From the NCBI GenBank assembly GCA_004794785.1, contig SJOL01007044.1, positions 69,529 to 133,528 of the forward strand: DNA of 64,000 nt, in the 5' to 3' direction. Shown piece after piece: positions 50,156 to 60,229 of this stretch (its first letter is position 1; each line of letters opens with the position of its first letter). A program made the position numbers and the translations under genes. This DNA is from Opisthorchis felineus (lineage: Eukaryota > Platyhelminthes > Trematoda > Opisthorchiida > Opisthorchiidae). The notes under the pieces were generated by a model. The model worked only from the letters and a program-made list of their open reading frames with translations, was not told where the DNA came from and made no database searches.

Positions 50156-50697
50156 CACTTCTATGGCCTCTTATTAGAAGGAAGTAATGCGTTTATAGAC
50201 GAAATAGGCTATACATTTGTTATACATTGTAGGTGCAAAAGTTTTCGCACTCAACGTATGCGAGCAGGTTTTTATGTTTTCCTTTATCTCAGAGTGCCAA
50301 GTACCTCTCCATTGAGGAGGCAATTAAGTTTCGTTGTACAATATATATAGTTGGCTAACGTCGGATATGGATTTGTCTGCAAACAGCAGTTGGATCACTG
50401 ACCGCTTTTCGCGGACCTGGATATGCTATCGCGGAGAGAACTGCAAACCCAAGGTAAGCCCAAATGCATAGGGACTCTGGAGAGTAGTAGACCGATTAAA
50501 GTATGATGGAGTGAAAGTAACCACTACCATCGCATTAATCGTCGATTCTTTTGCACACCACTATCCCCCGCCCACCAGTATACAGCCATATCCGCCTGAG
50601 GCCGCCCAGGATGAACCACTCCGGTGGTCATGAATAAACATGAAATATAGGTGCAGCAGATGCACGGCTCTGTTGTCATAAATGAGGGAAAATTTAC

Positions 50698-50799
50698 CTC
50701 AGCTTGCTCGTCCTCACTTTGTGAATAATAGATCAAGTCATATGTTGTTTGTGCCTCCATAGGCTGGGCAGTCCTGTAAAATTTCTGGTTTTTGCACAT
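50698..50799 (-). CDS. Candidate first coding exon, unknown protein
   Basis: An ATG in a fair context (acaaatg), with an in-frame TAA two codons upstream, opens 34 codons: MCKNQKFYRTAQPMEAQTT, YDLIYYSQSEDEQAE. It ends exactly at a strong donor (gctgag followed by gtaaat), phase 0. Acidic C-terminal end. The next exon would lie to the left; a possible ADMAVYWWAGDSG stretch near 50560-50600 after cctcag is not convincing. The exon at 51245-51397 may belong to a different gene. Confidence 0.32.
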
Positions 50800-51244
50800 T
50801 TGTTACCAGTTGCTTGTGAGTAAATCGTTTACGTTCGAGTGTATAGATTTACTGACTCTCACAATGCGCCACACCTACATGAATGACCCTTCGCAATGTG
50901 CCCCTGTTTGACGCCAGATCTTCGGATGGTGTGAGACTGCTTTTACTGTTCCTTAAACTCATCCGAGATCTGCACTTGTATCACAGCTTCGTTCTTTCTT
51001 GGCCTTGCATAACATCTTCCATCTGCGCATATGGCAGCTGTTTAGTGATGCAAATGGGCACCGTGCATTTATTATGGTGTAATTAGCACAGCTGTATGTG
51101 TATCAAGTTACGTTTCCTTCCGTAAATTTTTGGTTTCTTAAGAAGCTGAATTTCTGGGATCCGATCCAATCAACGCATTTACATAATTCCCCACAGACAC
51201 TACAGACAATATCGGTCAAGGATTCGGGTGCGAAGCCAATATAC

Positions 51245-51397
51245 CTTCCATGCCTCTTTACAGTAGCACCGCACACCGCAATTTTCATGCCTGTTCGTTG
51301 ATGGCGAGTTTTCCAACTGTTTTCCGGTTTTCCAAATATGGCGCTGGCTTTCTCTGGCCGGGAGTCCAACTCCTTATCGACCGATTGGTTGTTGGTG
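51245..51397 (-). CDS. Candidate internal exon, unknown protein
   Basis: Between an acceptor (attgcgcctcag) and a good donor (atggaag followed by gtatat), 50 codons read TNNQSVDKELDSRPEKASAI and KIAVCGATVKRHG. Hydrophilic, coding-like. One leading base and two trailing bases. No domain recognised. Confidence 0.3.
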
Positions 51398-52009
51398 CTG
51401 AGGCGCAATGAATCTCACTACTTCCCTGCTAGGTAAACTTTGGTGTTGCAAACAACAAGCTGTTGGAAAGCAAGCAACTTATAGTTTTATGTTTGTGCCA
51501 AGACTAAATGTTACAGATGAGAATGTTGCCTTTAGACGATGCGACTCCGCTGCAGGATGTGCCAATAAAGCACAATCGCTGATAAAATTTAATACACGGA
51601 CCTTCGATTCAGGTAGCACTCGTTTGGCTGAGAAGCATATGGAATCTTCTAGGTGACGACACAGATGGTACTGAATATCCGAATCACATTCCCAGGTTTG
51701 AAATGCCTTCAATTATACTGCGAGCTGAATGCAGAGTGAATGACTCTATCAGCATAGCGCATCGTTGTTTTATCCAGGTATCAGTATTGAAATATACAGA
51801 CAAGGCTCCATAAAGACCGAACATTAACCTTCATCTCAGAGTGAAGTGACTTGAAAAAATCGGCGAAGCTGAAAATTTATCGAGAATATGTGTTTAGAAT
51901 GTGGTAAATTCCCCCTTTGGAGCCAATTGTGAATTTCGTCGTTTCATCCTCAGCTGTTTTGCTTTCACTCATTGACAAATTTGTCTAGGCGGCCAATTTA
52001 TCGAAGAGT

Positions 52010-52520
52010 GATTTAGAGTGCTTCTCCGTTCACCAGACGATAGGCCTTTTTGAAACCAGCCAATAGGACACTTAACGGTCAGTTTCATTATTGTATGGAT
52101 CTGAACGGTGGTCCAGCCACTCCTAAATTTGCACTGTTGCTACCGAGTCACTGTATCCAAAATGTCTGTTTTCAGCTGATTCGCTAGCGAACCACCCAGG
52201 ATTTCGCTAGCAGTACAGAGCTTTTGTCCACTCCCTTTTTCTCCAAATAATGACACTATTTTGATATTCTTGAAGTCTCGTGGAACGCTTTTATTGTCCC
52301 ACATTGAGTGGATCATTTGGAGAAACTTGTGTCACAGCTCTTGTCCACTAAGTTTGAACAGCACGGCAGATAGCGCATCATTTCCAGTTTTGCAGATGCA
52401 AATAAACTTTGAAGAATCTTCCGAGTGGGTTTTCTGTGCATATTTTCGCACCTGATGTCTGACGGGAAGTTGACCTCTGTGAAGAAGTCTGTCCTCCAAG
52501 CAGTTACTACCCTGCTGATT
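52010..52520 (-). mobile_element. Second LINE type: reverse transcriptase fragment
   Basis: The minus strand, across a few stops, reads NDALSAVLFKLSGQEL, MWDNKSVPRDFKNIKIVSLF, CTASEILGGSLANQLKTDIL and FKKAYRLVNGEAL. These match in order the GxDxIPaEi, IWxxxxVPxDfKdaxIvxlyK, NYRGIsLLs..ARxxxNRL and FrpgrstxdqI..kaFDsv blocks of CR1/RTE-group reverse transcriptases. The AFD catalytic block has decayed to AYR. Upstream (to about 52520) FPSDIRCENxHRKPT looks like the preceding linker. Its spacing and wording differ from the RTE copies above, so it is a separate element. Dead. Confidence 0.75.
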
Positions 52521-53387
52521 TTTGTGAGTTTCGACCGATCAAGATGCTATGAAAACGCTGCAAACCTTGAATTTTGGGTCCATGAACGTCTGTCAGTTGG
52601 CCAAGGAAATGATTTTGTGGGCGGTTATCTGAGTACGAGCAGACTTATTCACAAATTTTAATCTATCAATTATTCACTCATCAGACTACGCAGACATTTA
52701 GTGAGGTTGTTTCTTGGGTATCCAGTGGGCCTGTTGAGTACTTCACTGCCCTACTGAAAGTCACATTTTCCTGCCGATCAAGGAAGAAATCAAGGACTCG
52801 TCGAACTAATCCTTTCATACTGATTTCTTCACCCCATTTACCTCCGGGGCGGCTTAATGTATGTGTGCTTAGGTAATAGTCCTTTGCCTCTCTATCGGTC
52901 CCTGTAGTGTCAATTCAGGGAGTCCCTCCGATGCCACTTAATAAAATTTCGTCAAATTTGCAGTCTGTCGGTCTCCTGACATTTGTCTTCATTGATTGTT
53001 CTTTGGTTCCACAATGGTATACTTTTCTGCAGGTAACGTGCACCTCGACTCTTACCAAAGAATGTCCTGTGTTACACTTAGAAGCACGCATCACTTTGGT
53101 AAGAAGGTCTCTGACGGTCGGACAAGGATAATGTTTATGGAATGCCTGTGTTACTTTTGGCTGGTTAGTTTTTATTAATAAAGTAACCGAGTATAAAATA
53201 ACAAAAGCAATAAAGTAGTAAAATAATGGTTAATTCTGGACCACCGCACAAATGTGGACAGCTGGCCCAGTCCGAGAACGCAGAGAGTATTGAAAGCCTC
53301 ATCTATAATAATGTTAGAAGGATATGGATCGCACAAATTTTGATAAAGGGGTTCAATATCTATGTGCGAAATTTTTAAGGCCAACGT

Positions 53388-53468
53388 CTGCAAAATTTCT
53401 CCTTCTTGAGGGAGAGCAGCATCACCGATTCCATAAATATGGAAATACCGGTAGCCTGGAGAATACCA
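53388..53468 (-). repeat. Short dispersed repeat, copy 2 (partner at 2.0 kb)
   Basis: The reverse complement aligns with 1958-2045 over about 80 bases. It falls inside a 153-codon plus-strand frame, which argues that frame is not a gene. Confidence 0.5.
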
Positions 53469-54517
53469 CTTACTGCCCTCAAAATTCTGCAACATCGAAC
53501 CGTAAATTTTTACTTCCAGGATCCCCCCAAATGTGTTTATTTGTGTCATGAGGGCCCGCTAACCTTCGTCCGCCTACTCGCCGTTGGCCTTTCTGACAAG
53601 GTTGTACCCGAAGAAACAAGGTCATCACAGACGAGCCCAGCCACTACAAAATGTAGTAGCTTTAGGTTATGGCGTTACGTATGTGTAACTGACCGGCGTC
53701 CAAAATGGATGTGGAGTCAACAGAAGTTGATCCATTGGATATGTGCGAAAAATGGTCAGAAGGCAAAACGTTTGCGTGGAGTCAAATGTGATGTTACATC
53801 AAAGCTGTTAATGCCCATTCAAACCCGAGAGAATCGGATCGGCAAGCAAACACAGAGGCTGATTTAGAGTCCTCGGCCCGTCTAAGCTTGCAAAACGATG
53901 GGCACCCACTGAAGATGCTTATGTCTTCCGTCGCTTGATCTAACTTTCACAGGTGCACCATACTTCAGGTAACTTGCCGTAAAGTGGGTTTTTGGAGTGA
54001 CATTACTCACTGCGCCATCTAGGCAAAAATGAGTACAGAGACGAAAAACCAGAGGCCAGATGGCTACCAAGCACTGATACCGCGTAGTTTGACAATAGGA
54101 TCGGGTCACTGCTGATAAGAAATGGGAGCAAACTCATCTTGCGAAACTGATGCTTCCAAGGTAGTTTAGACTGAATGCGTAAATGACCAATGGGCCATAT
54201 TCTACTTAGGCAAATACGCTCATAAGCCACACAATCCGTCCATGGTTTAACTCGACATAATACGGCTGCTTCGAACGGCGCGCTAGCGTTTGATCTTTGA
54301 GATGTGCTGTTTCTCAAAGCTCGTCATGCTGCTGCAGATGGCAGTTTGCCGACTCCCCCTGTCATGTTCAGGTTTCCTGAAGAATAAGAACAAGATTACA
54401 GCTTTTTAAATCTCCCTGGAAGCCATCACAATGGCGGAGTGCCGGCAATCAGTGAGTTCGAGCCGAAATCTTCAACTAACCATGAATGAGTTGCTTCGGG
54501 ATGCGATTTCTGGCACT

Positions 54518-54750
54518 TCATTTTACTAGGTCCATCCGCTGTAACCGACTGTTCATTAGGGCGTCCTCGATCCCGTCAATCCTGACTACTTTGAGATATC
54601 CATTCTTTGAAACTGGATCTAGCGATTTAATCTTGCACAAACATTCCATGAGAGTTTTACCAAGCATTCTGATCCACTGTCGACACTGTCGAACCCAGCA
54701 ATACAGCCCGACAAACTGTCTAGGGTAACAATGCTCAGGTTGGGCTGGTT
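54518..54750 (-). CDS. Candidate last exon, unknown protein
   Basis: On the minus strand, after an acceptor (acacacttacag) and two leftover bases, the frame reads PAQPEHCYPRQFVGLYCWVR, LGKTLMECLCKIKSLDPVSK and LKVVRIDGIEDALMNSRLQR and ends in a stop. It fits the preceding exon in phase through a 42-base intron. Seventy-six codons and a stop. Coding-like composition, no domain recognised. Confidence 0.4.
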
Positions 54751-54792
54751 CTGTAAGTGTGTACATAGGCGACTGATTGCTTCACCTGACAC

Positions 54793-55012
54793 GGCAACCC
54801 GAGAATCCAGTTAACTGCCGATTGGCAATCTGTAAACCGAACAAGTGGGGGAACTTTTGACAGTAAGCTTTGTCACTTCCATCAGTTTGAATGCATGGTT
54901 TCTGTGTGTGTAATGTTTCAGTCTTTGATTGATAAAACACAAGGGTTTTAGAAGCATTTGCATTAAAGACAAATCGAGTTGCTGCTGCGTGAGTAGTGTA
55001 GTTGTTCCGACT
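54793..55012 (-). CDS. Candidate penultimate exon, unknown protein
   Basis: The minus strand after an acceptor (tatgcattcag) reads SRNNYTTHAAATRFVFNANA, KTLVFYQSKTETLHTQKPC and LFGLQIANRQLTGFSGC. The donor gtgtca (phase 1) gives a 42-base intron to the next exon; a better-looking donor seven bases on (tcag followed by gtgaag) would break the phase. A purine-pyrimidine alternating tract lies just outside the acceptor. Confidence 0.38.
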
Positions 55013-55016
55013 CTGA

Positions 55017-55053
55017 ATGCATACGTGTATACATGTGTACACGTATACACATA
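55017..55053. repeat. Thirty-seven bases of strictly alternating purine and pyrimidine
   Basis: A TA/CA/CG mixture without a break, with nested inverted repeats such as GTGTATAC/GTATACAC. It is similar in kind to 30547-30576 and the TA tract at 12.6 kb. Confidence 0.8.
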
Positions 55054-55429
55054 ACGTTCAAGAGTTGAAAATTCTGAATAGACTGCAAAAGTTTTTTTCC
55101 AATCCGCGATGATGGGATGACGATTCTTAACGTATCCTTTGGTTATGATTGGACAATATCTTTTTCAGTTTGTTCAGGATCTTTGCTTTTTATAGCATCG
55201 TTTGACCAGAGTAGAATGTTCCACTTGATCTTTTAAAGGGTTAGAGTCTTTTGTTTGACGGAGGCACACTCCAAGGAACGTTAGAGTAAACCATGCAGTG
55301 GACGAGTGTCTTCATCAAACTGTTCAATATTTTCTTATGGTTATCTGCCGACCTCTGAGGACGTAAACAAAGTATGAACGGAATCGAGGAGAATTTGGGT
55401 AGTTCAGGTTGTTTTGTTCATTGGTTTGT

Positions 55430-55495
55430 TCACGGAGCTGCGCAATTTGATTGCAAACGTTTTGGCACCACTCGAGGCGACACCACCAGTGAGTT
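55430..55495 (-). ncRNA. PLE-type hammerhead-like motif, copy A, linked to a GIY-YIG fragment
   Basis: Minus strand: CTGGTGG (55483-55489), T, GTCGCC, TCGAGT, GGTGCC, AAAAC (about 55459-55463), then tttgcaatcaaattg as in copy B. Both boxes are altered. It lies about 560 bases 3' of the GIY-YIG sequence on the same strand, which is what links this motif family to PLEs. Confidence 0.5.
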
Positions 55496-55699
55496 GTCAG
55501 AAAGCACGATAGAGCGTTGCGATGTGTCGGTGGTTGTGCGGTGATTAGTGTTGCGCGTGTTAATATACGTGCTGCTAGCCGGGGCTGACCTTCGGTCACG
55601 ATTGGTTGTTCGGTCGGACGGCTCCATTAGTTGGTCTGTTATCCTGTGTCCTGAATGGTCGATGACCACATGACCTGTAAGCTTGGCCTCCCCTGTTCT

Positions 55700-56170
55700 C
55701 ATATTATGGTCGGTGCTGGAGTGACCTCTTTCAGTGGCCTCTGTGGGTTCCCGTTTGTGACGTTTGTTGATCTTACTCCAAGGAATTTCTTGTTTTCTGG
55801 TTTGTTAATCCAACAGGCGGCTCTCATTGAGTATTCCGGTTGAGATGTTGGTCCTTTGCACGTAGTGGTGCGTAAATTGGATCTAATTTGATGCGTCGGT
55901 TGATCGAATCCGTCAAGTAGTACCATGCCTCCGGAACTTCCTGTCCGTGTTTCATGTTTCTGTATGCCAGCATCTTAATATTGTCCTGTTTGAATTGTGA
56001 CCCTCTTGGTCTTAATGTATGGATATTAAGGATGGAGGGTCATTTCTCCTGACATCCACCTCATGTTCTTTTATTCGTGCGCATAATTTCCCCGCGGTTC
56101 GTCCAACGTAGAACTTGTTGCAGCTGTAGTAGTTGATCTGAGTCTACTTGAGCCTATTCGTAAGACCCTA
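55700..56170 (-). mobile_element. Penelope-like element, GIY-YIG endonuclease fragment
   Basis: The minus strand reads YYSCNKFYVGRTAGKLCARI then KEHEVDVRRNDP (about 56030-56130). This matches the PLE GIY-YIG domain: the C-x2-C-like zinc-associated start (partly lost here), the Y-V-G block and the R-I-KEH block with its conserved arginine and glutamate. A stop lies just upstream of the domain. Downstream the frame continues open for about 100 bases and then breaks. The copy's RT is not found upstream on this strand, because a plus-strand PLE piece begins there. Confidence 0.78.
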
Positions 56171-56289
56171 TACGACACTTTTGATTCATCTTCTCCGTTC
56201 AGGATATGAAAGCGGTGCGTAAGAAACTGCATTATCTTGGTGCATCCTGTCTTTTACCAATGGTCCTTCAATCCGTGATTTTATAAACC

Positions 56290-56715
56290 AAACCAGATTT
56301 ATCCTAACTATTTCTCCAGCCGGTCCAAAAGAGCTGCGTTCAAGGTACAGCCTTTATTCCACGGAGGCATTTATAAGCAGACAGATGGAGGAGCGATGAG
56401 CTTTCTACTCGGACCAGTTTCCACCAACATATTTATCAGTAAAGTTGAGGGCAGATTAGCTCCATTAATTTCATGGTTGCCCTTCTATAAGCGCTTTGCT
56501 GACGATATTCTTACATTGTCCACAGACTTCAACTGAGAAGCTACTTCAGAGTTTTTATTCGGCATATAAGGCACAGCGCGTTGCCGCGGAAGAGGAAACT
56601 AATGATGGTTTTCACTTTTTGGATCCTCAGGCGGATATACCAGAAAGTCACTTGGTCCGACTAATATACATACTTCCACAGTCTAGCAGATATCGAAATA
56701 TAAATCAAATATAAT
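56290..56715 (+). mobile_element. Penelope-like element, reverse transcriptase fragment
   Basis: Plus strand: GGIYKQTDGGAMSFLLGPVS, TNIFISKVEG, FYKRFADDILTLSTD. This is the PLE signature YxQ-DGvAMGspLGPvlanIFm...FYkRYvDDiF, with FADD in place of the usual YVDD-type box. After a frame change near 56530 it continues TEKLLQSFYSAYKAQ and AAEEETNDGFHFLDP, matching the block that follows the catalytic aspartates. Truncated at both ends. Confidence 0.82.
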
Positions 56716-56719
56716 TAGC

Positions 56720-58540
56720 TGTCTGTCAACAGGGATCGCAGCATCTATGCCGATGACATGCTAGACGCGGAACTGGACATTATCTCAAAGCCTTAATGGA
56801 GCATGGCTACCCGGAGGAATTCTTGCCGCGACACGAGACAGCTAAGCAATGATGTATAGTTACGTGGCCACTCAGCAGGAAAGGAACCTACATTCATCTC
56901 TTCTACGTGAGTGACAGAACTTCGGAAACGGTAACTTGCTGGCTAATCACTGCTCTAAAATGAGAACCCATTTCACTAGCTGCCAAATGCCCGTTCATGA
57001 CTCTCGCATGCTGATCTACACCTTCGTTTGCAAGTTCACACACTCTGTGAGAGGTGTCTATCCGTATGATTTCCTGATCACCTGTCATTCTGCAGGCGTT
57101 TGAATAAACCAATTCACATAATCTATGCGATTTCAGCCAATCCGATTGGTACTGGTCACCGGATAAACCCGGCCAAATCCTCCATGAAAATCTACCAGGT
57201 GCCAACAGATCACCCCAAGGAAGCTCAGTGAAATGTATCTGCAACGGCAGAAGCAACTGCAATCCGACTGAGAGAGCTAACTGTTTGTCGCTGGATCTGT
57301 CAAGTGGCATTGCTGCTGCCCACCCATCTTCAGATAAATTGGCTACTGATAGGTAGAGCGTCAATAAAAATGCACGTTATGTCAACCCACAAAACTTCCG
57401 TTGGTCTGCTCTTCAGATACATCAACATGACATTCTCCTCCATTACCATACGGTTTAGACTGAAGCGTCACCTGTCTCATGGCCGACGCCAAATGGGCTG
57501 CTTTGAAGAAAAAACACTTGTTTGGTCATGAAATGACCATACATCAGAAGGATTGAAATTTCATTCAATGGTGCAGTTAGTGTGCAAATGACCGTTAGAA
57601 AACACAGAACCCCAAAGTAAATGGTTTTGAAGCTAACTTGGGAAGAATATTCACCGCCCCGCGTCCCGTATCTCACCAATGTGTATGTCAACTATAAACT
57701 TTACAGAGTTCTGGTAGGAACATGAGATAATTGAAGCTGAAATAAATTATAGGCCCTTAATCCATTCGTTAACAGAATTTTCCACTGAACCCGTGTCATT
57801 CTTGATAAGAGCATTCGTTTCTCAAACTAGCACGCAAATTTCCAAATTGTAGTCCAGATGTTTCCTTCAGTTGTATTGCGCGGCTAGTCGGGGAGATTCC
57901 CAGTCACATTAGCTTGGCTTGATATAAAGCTGATCAACCGAACAGAGTGCGAAGGAACCCCAAGCAAAAAAAATACTGGAAAGCCTCGAATTATGTGGGA
58001 TTGTAAATACAACTATCACACAGGAACTGTTTCGTTCAACGCACGTGATCGAGCCAGTCAATCGGTCTCACCACCTTGATGACAGCTGTGGTCACAGAAT
58101 AGGTGGCATACCGGTGAACGGTAGGAGGCGCTTTGTCTCGACCCGTGTTGACAACTGTTTTCATGCAGACTTACAAAAAGCTTGGCAAATATCGCTATCA
58201 TACGGGTTGTTTTGGCTAACGAGCCTCAAACACTTTTCGTGAAAACCAACTAAAACATTCTAAAAATGGCGAAACGGGTAAGTTTCGTCCAATGCTTTTA
58301 AGATAAGCTTTTAAGACAAGCAGTTCACGTGGTCAGCCGGTGTACTCCCCAAGTCAGTTGTTTGGTAGTTGGTTTACAAGTATGATATAAAAAATATGAG
58401 TTACTGATTGTTATCTCTTGCTGACTAGTCCGCAGTTTTCATGATTTTTTGCACAATCAAACTGTTGCAAGTCTACCGACAATCACTACATCAATTCTTG
58501 ATATTGCCAAATTGGCGGTTGGGCGCAAATTAGGTCGGAA
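56720..58540. other. No recognised feature
   Basis: A 153-codon minus-strand frame (56903-57364) has no motif and a composition close to random; otherwise short frames only. Confidence 0.3.
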
Positions 58541-58551
58541 CAGGACAAACA

Positions 58552-58780
58552 ATGGAAGTTTCATTTCCTGTCCATTTTGAGTTCACACAATCTTACTCCC
58601 ATAATGAACAGTTTAGGAAATTGTTAGAATTACTTTTCGAGGAGGAAGTGGATGTGTCAGCAAGTGGGAGACGCAAGTTTTTCAGCACTAAAGGGTGCAT
58701 AGTACATTTTTCATTTTCACATTTCTCCAGCAGAATATCGAAAGATGAAGTGTTCAGTAGAAAGCGATTTCAAGAAACTG
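58552..58780 (+). CDS. Candidate first exon, unknown protein
   Basis: An ATG after acaa opens MEVSFPVHFEFTQSYSHN, LLELLFEEEVDVSASGRRKF and SRISKDEVFSRKRFQET, with a good donor (aaactg followed by gttagt) after 76 codons plus one base. The frame stops two codons after the donor. It does not join the next candidate (58941) in phase, so an exon may be missing or the donor may differ. Confidence 0.38.
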
Positions 58781-58940
58781 GTTAGTTTATGACTGACTCC
58801 TATTGTGATGGTTATCAGCAAGATGACCGTATAAACTCTCAATATCTCACTTCAGCTGTTTGGGTGCTACCCTTATCAGTCAGCTGCAGTTTAAAAAATA
58901 ATGCACCAGGGAAAACAACTGTCTGATGTTCATTCAACAG

Positions 58941-59121
58941 GGAACAGAATTTGCACTGCAGTTATCCAACAGAGGAGGATTTTCCAGTATTGTATGAACG
59001 TTTGTCCTTCAAATGCTTGAGTCTGTGCGAAGAGTATGATTTACCATCCGGCCACTGTAGCCTGCTTTATAGACCACTCATTCAAGCGCATTGTCTTTGT
59101 GACAGTATGGATTTTCTTAAG
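58941..59121 (+). CDS. Candidate internal exon, unknown protein
   Basis: An acceptor (tgttcattcaacag) and a donor (cttaag followed by gtgaaa) enclose 60 codons reading NLHCSYPTEEDFPVLYERLS, FKCLSLCEEYDLPSGHCSLL, YRPLIQAHCLCDSMDFLK. Cysteine-rich, coding-like. One leading base, phase 0 end. Recognises no domain; the cysteines are not spaced like a common zinc finger. Confidence 0.42.
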
Positions 59122-59249
59122 GTGAAACACGGTTCACAGGGTTTCCAAAACCTCTCCAGCACCCTAACACCAAATAAGTTATCATTGGGACTCATTAGGT
59201 TGGCTCAGTTCCCGAGGCTTCGTCAACCTTACTAGCTACTTAAACCCAA

Positions 59250-59298
59250 AATATCTCTCGTTGAACCCAAATTGGTGTGCAACTGACAGTATTTCGCG
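59250..59298 (+). mobile_element. S-family tail fragment (copy S8)
   Basis: Carries tctctcgt, aacccaaattggtgtgcaa and agtatttcgc, the right part of the S tail. Lies in the proposed intron between 59121 and 59469. Confidence 0.5.
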
Positions 59299-59468
59299 TA
59301 TTTTTATTAGTGTTTATTAAGTACTTGCAATCGATGCTCCTTGTGACGCAGTTATATGAATATAACAGGAGGGGCTGAAGAGTGAGGTCGTGAATTTTTT
59401 GAGCCTTTAGCGGAATTTTCTCTGTTTCCTAATTTATTCACCTAACTATTGCTCGTAAATATCCACAG

Positions 59469-59542
59469 GAAGAACACGCACTGTCTGGGAATGTTTCAGT
59501 TGCGATTCCCACAGATTTCCATTAATTTCTTCACTAAGTTGG
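59469..59542 (+). CDS. Candidate short internal exon
   Basis: After tatccacag, one leading base and 24 codons (KNTHCLGMFQLRFPQ, NFFTKL) end at ttgg followed by gtgatt, leaving one base that joins 59660 in phase. The frame stays open to 59637, so the donor is a choice. Confidence 0.28.
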
Positions 59543-59659
59543 GTGATTTAGATCATATTATCAATATATATTTATCTAGGGAACACTACACTACTTCTCA
59601 ACCGCAGGCTTGCCCTCGTCCAATGTTGCATAGATAAATATATTCGCATCTCTTTTCAG

Positions 59660-59811
59660 CGCAGCCACTGAAGCTCGCTATACTCCGGTACAAGCAATAC
59701 ACTGATAATGTGACCTCAACTGGTGATGGAGTATTTGCGACCAACGGACAACGAATTAGAGACAGGGACTACCAGCCAAAACACCAAAAAATCAGGCGAA
59801 ATGGCTTCTAA
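59660..59811 (+). CDS. Candidate last exon, unknown protein
   Basis: A strong acceptor (catctcttttcag) opens QPLKLAILRYKQYTDNVTST, GDGVFATNGQRIRDRDYQPK, HQKIRRNGF and a TAA. The basic, polar composition and signals suggest a terminal exon. No polyadenylation signal was seen close by. No domain recognised. Confidence 0.4.
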
Positions 59812-60147
59812 CAGGACTCAGTAATCAATGGACCCCATCTTGAGTGTTTTAGTTGCTATAGTCCTATGTCATCAATTTCGCAGAAGTCCCTCGTTTTCCG
59901 ATCAAAATTCTTCAGTAGGGTAGGGTCAAGAAAAACTATCTAAATGAGGAAACGTTTCGCACATTTGACTAGGGTTCGGCCAGTATCCTGATATCTTTAT
60001 CTCACAAATTTCTCAGTGTAGTGAATGTAACTTTGATTTTCTTTGTTCTGAAACACACAGTAGGTAAAGTCAAACTGTCAAGTGTTCCTAAACAGATAAA
60101 CTAATGAGATGAGTTTCCGTTGGCCTTATGTCTCAAACTGTACACAT

Positions 60148-60227
60148 TTCGCGAAGTACACTCATTTGCAATCTGATTTAGTTTCGATGAGAGGCAACCG
60201 AATCCCAAATAAACCTCTCGTTTTCAC
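60148..60227 (-). mobile_element. S-family tail fragment (copy S9)
   Basis: The minus strand reads aacgagagg, a spacer, cctctcatcg, then the aaac...tttgcaaatgagtgta tail. The hairpin arms here are GAGAGG/CCTCTC, against GAGAGA/TCTCTC in S1 and S4, so both sides changed together. Confidence 0.6.
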
Positions 60228-60229
60228 TC

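Noticed and set aside
53406..53867. A 153-codon plus-strand open frame
   Set aside because: It runs through the dispersed repeat shared with 2.0 kb and has no domain pattern.
56903..57364. A 153-codon minus-strand open frame
   Set aside because: Open by chance as far as can be judged; no motif, no splice context, and repetitive small-residue runs.
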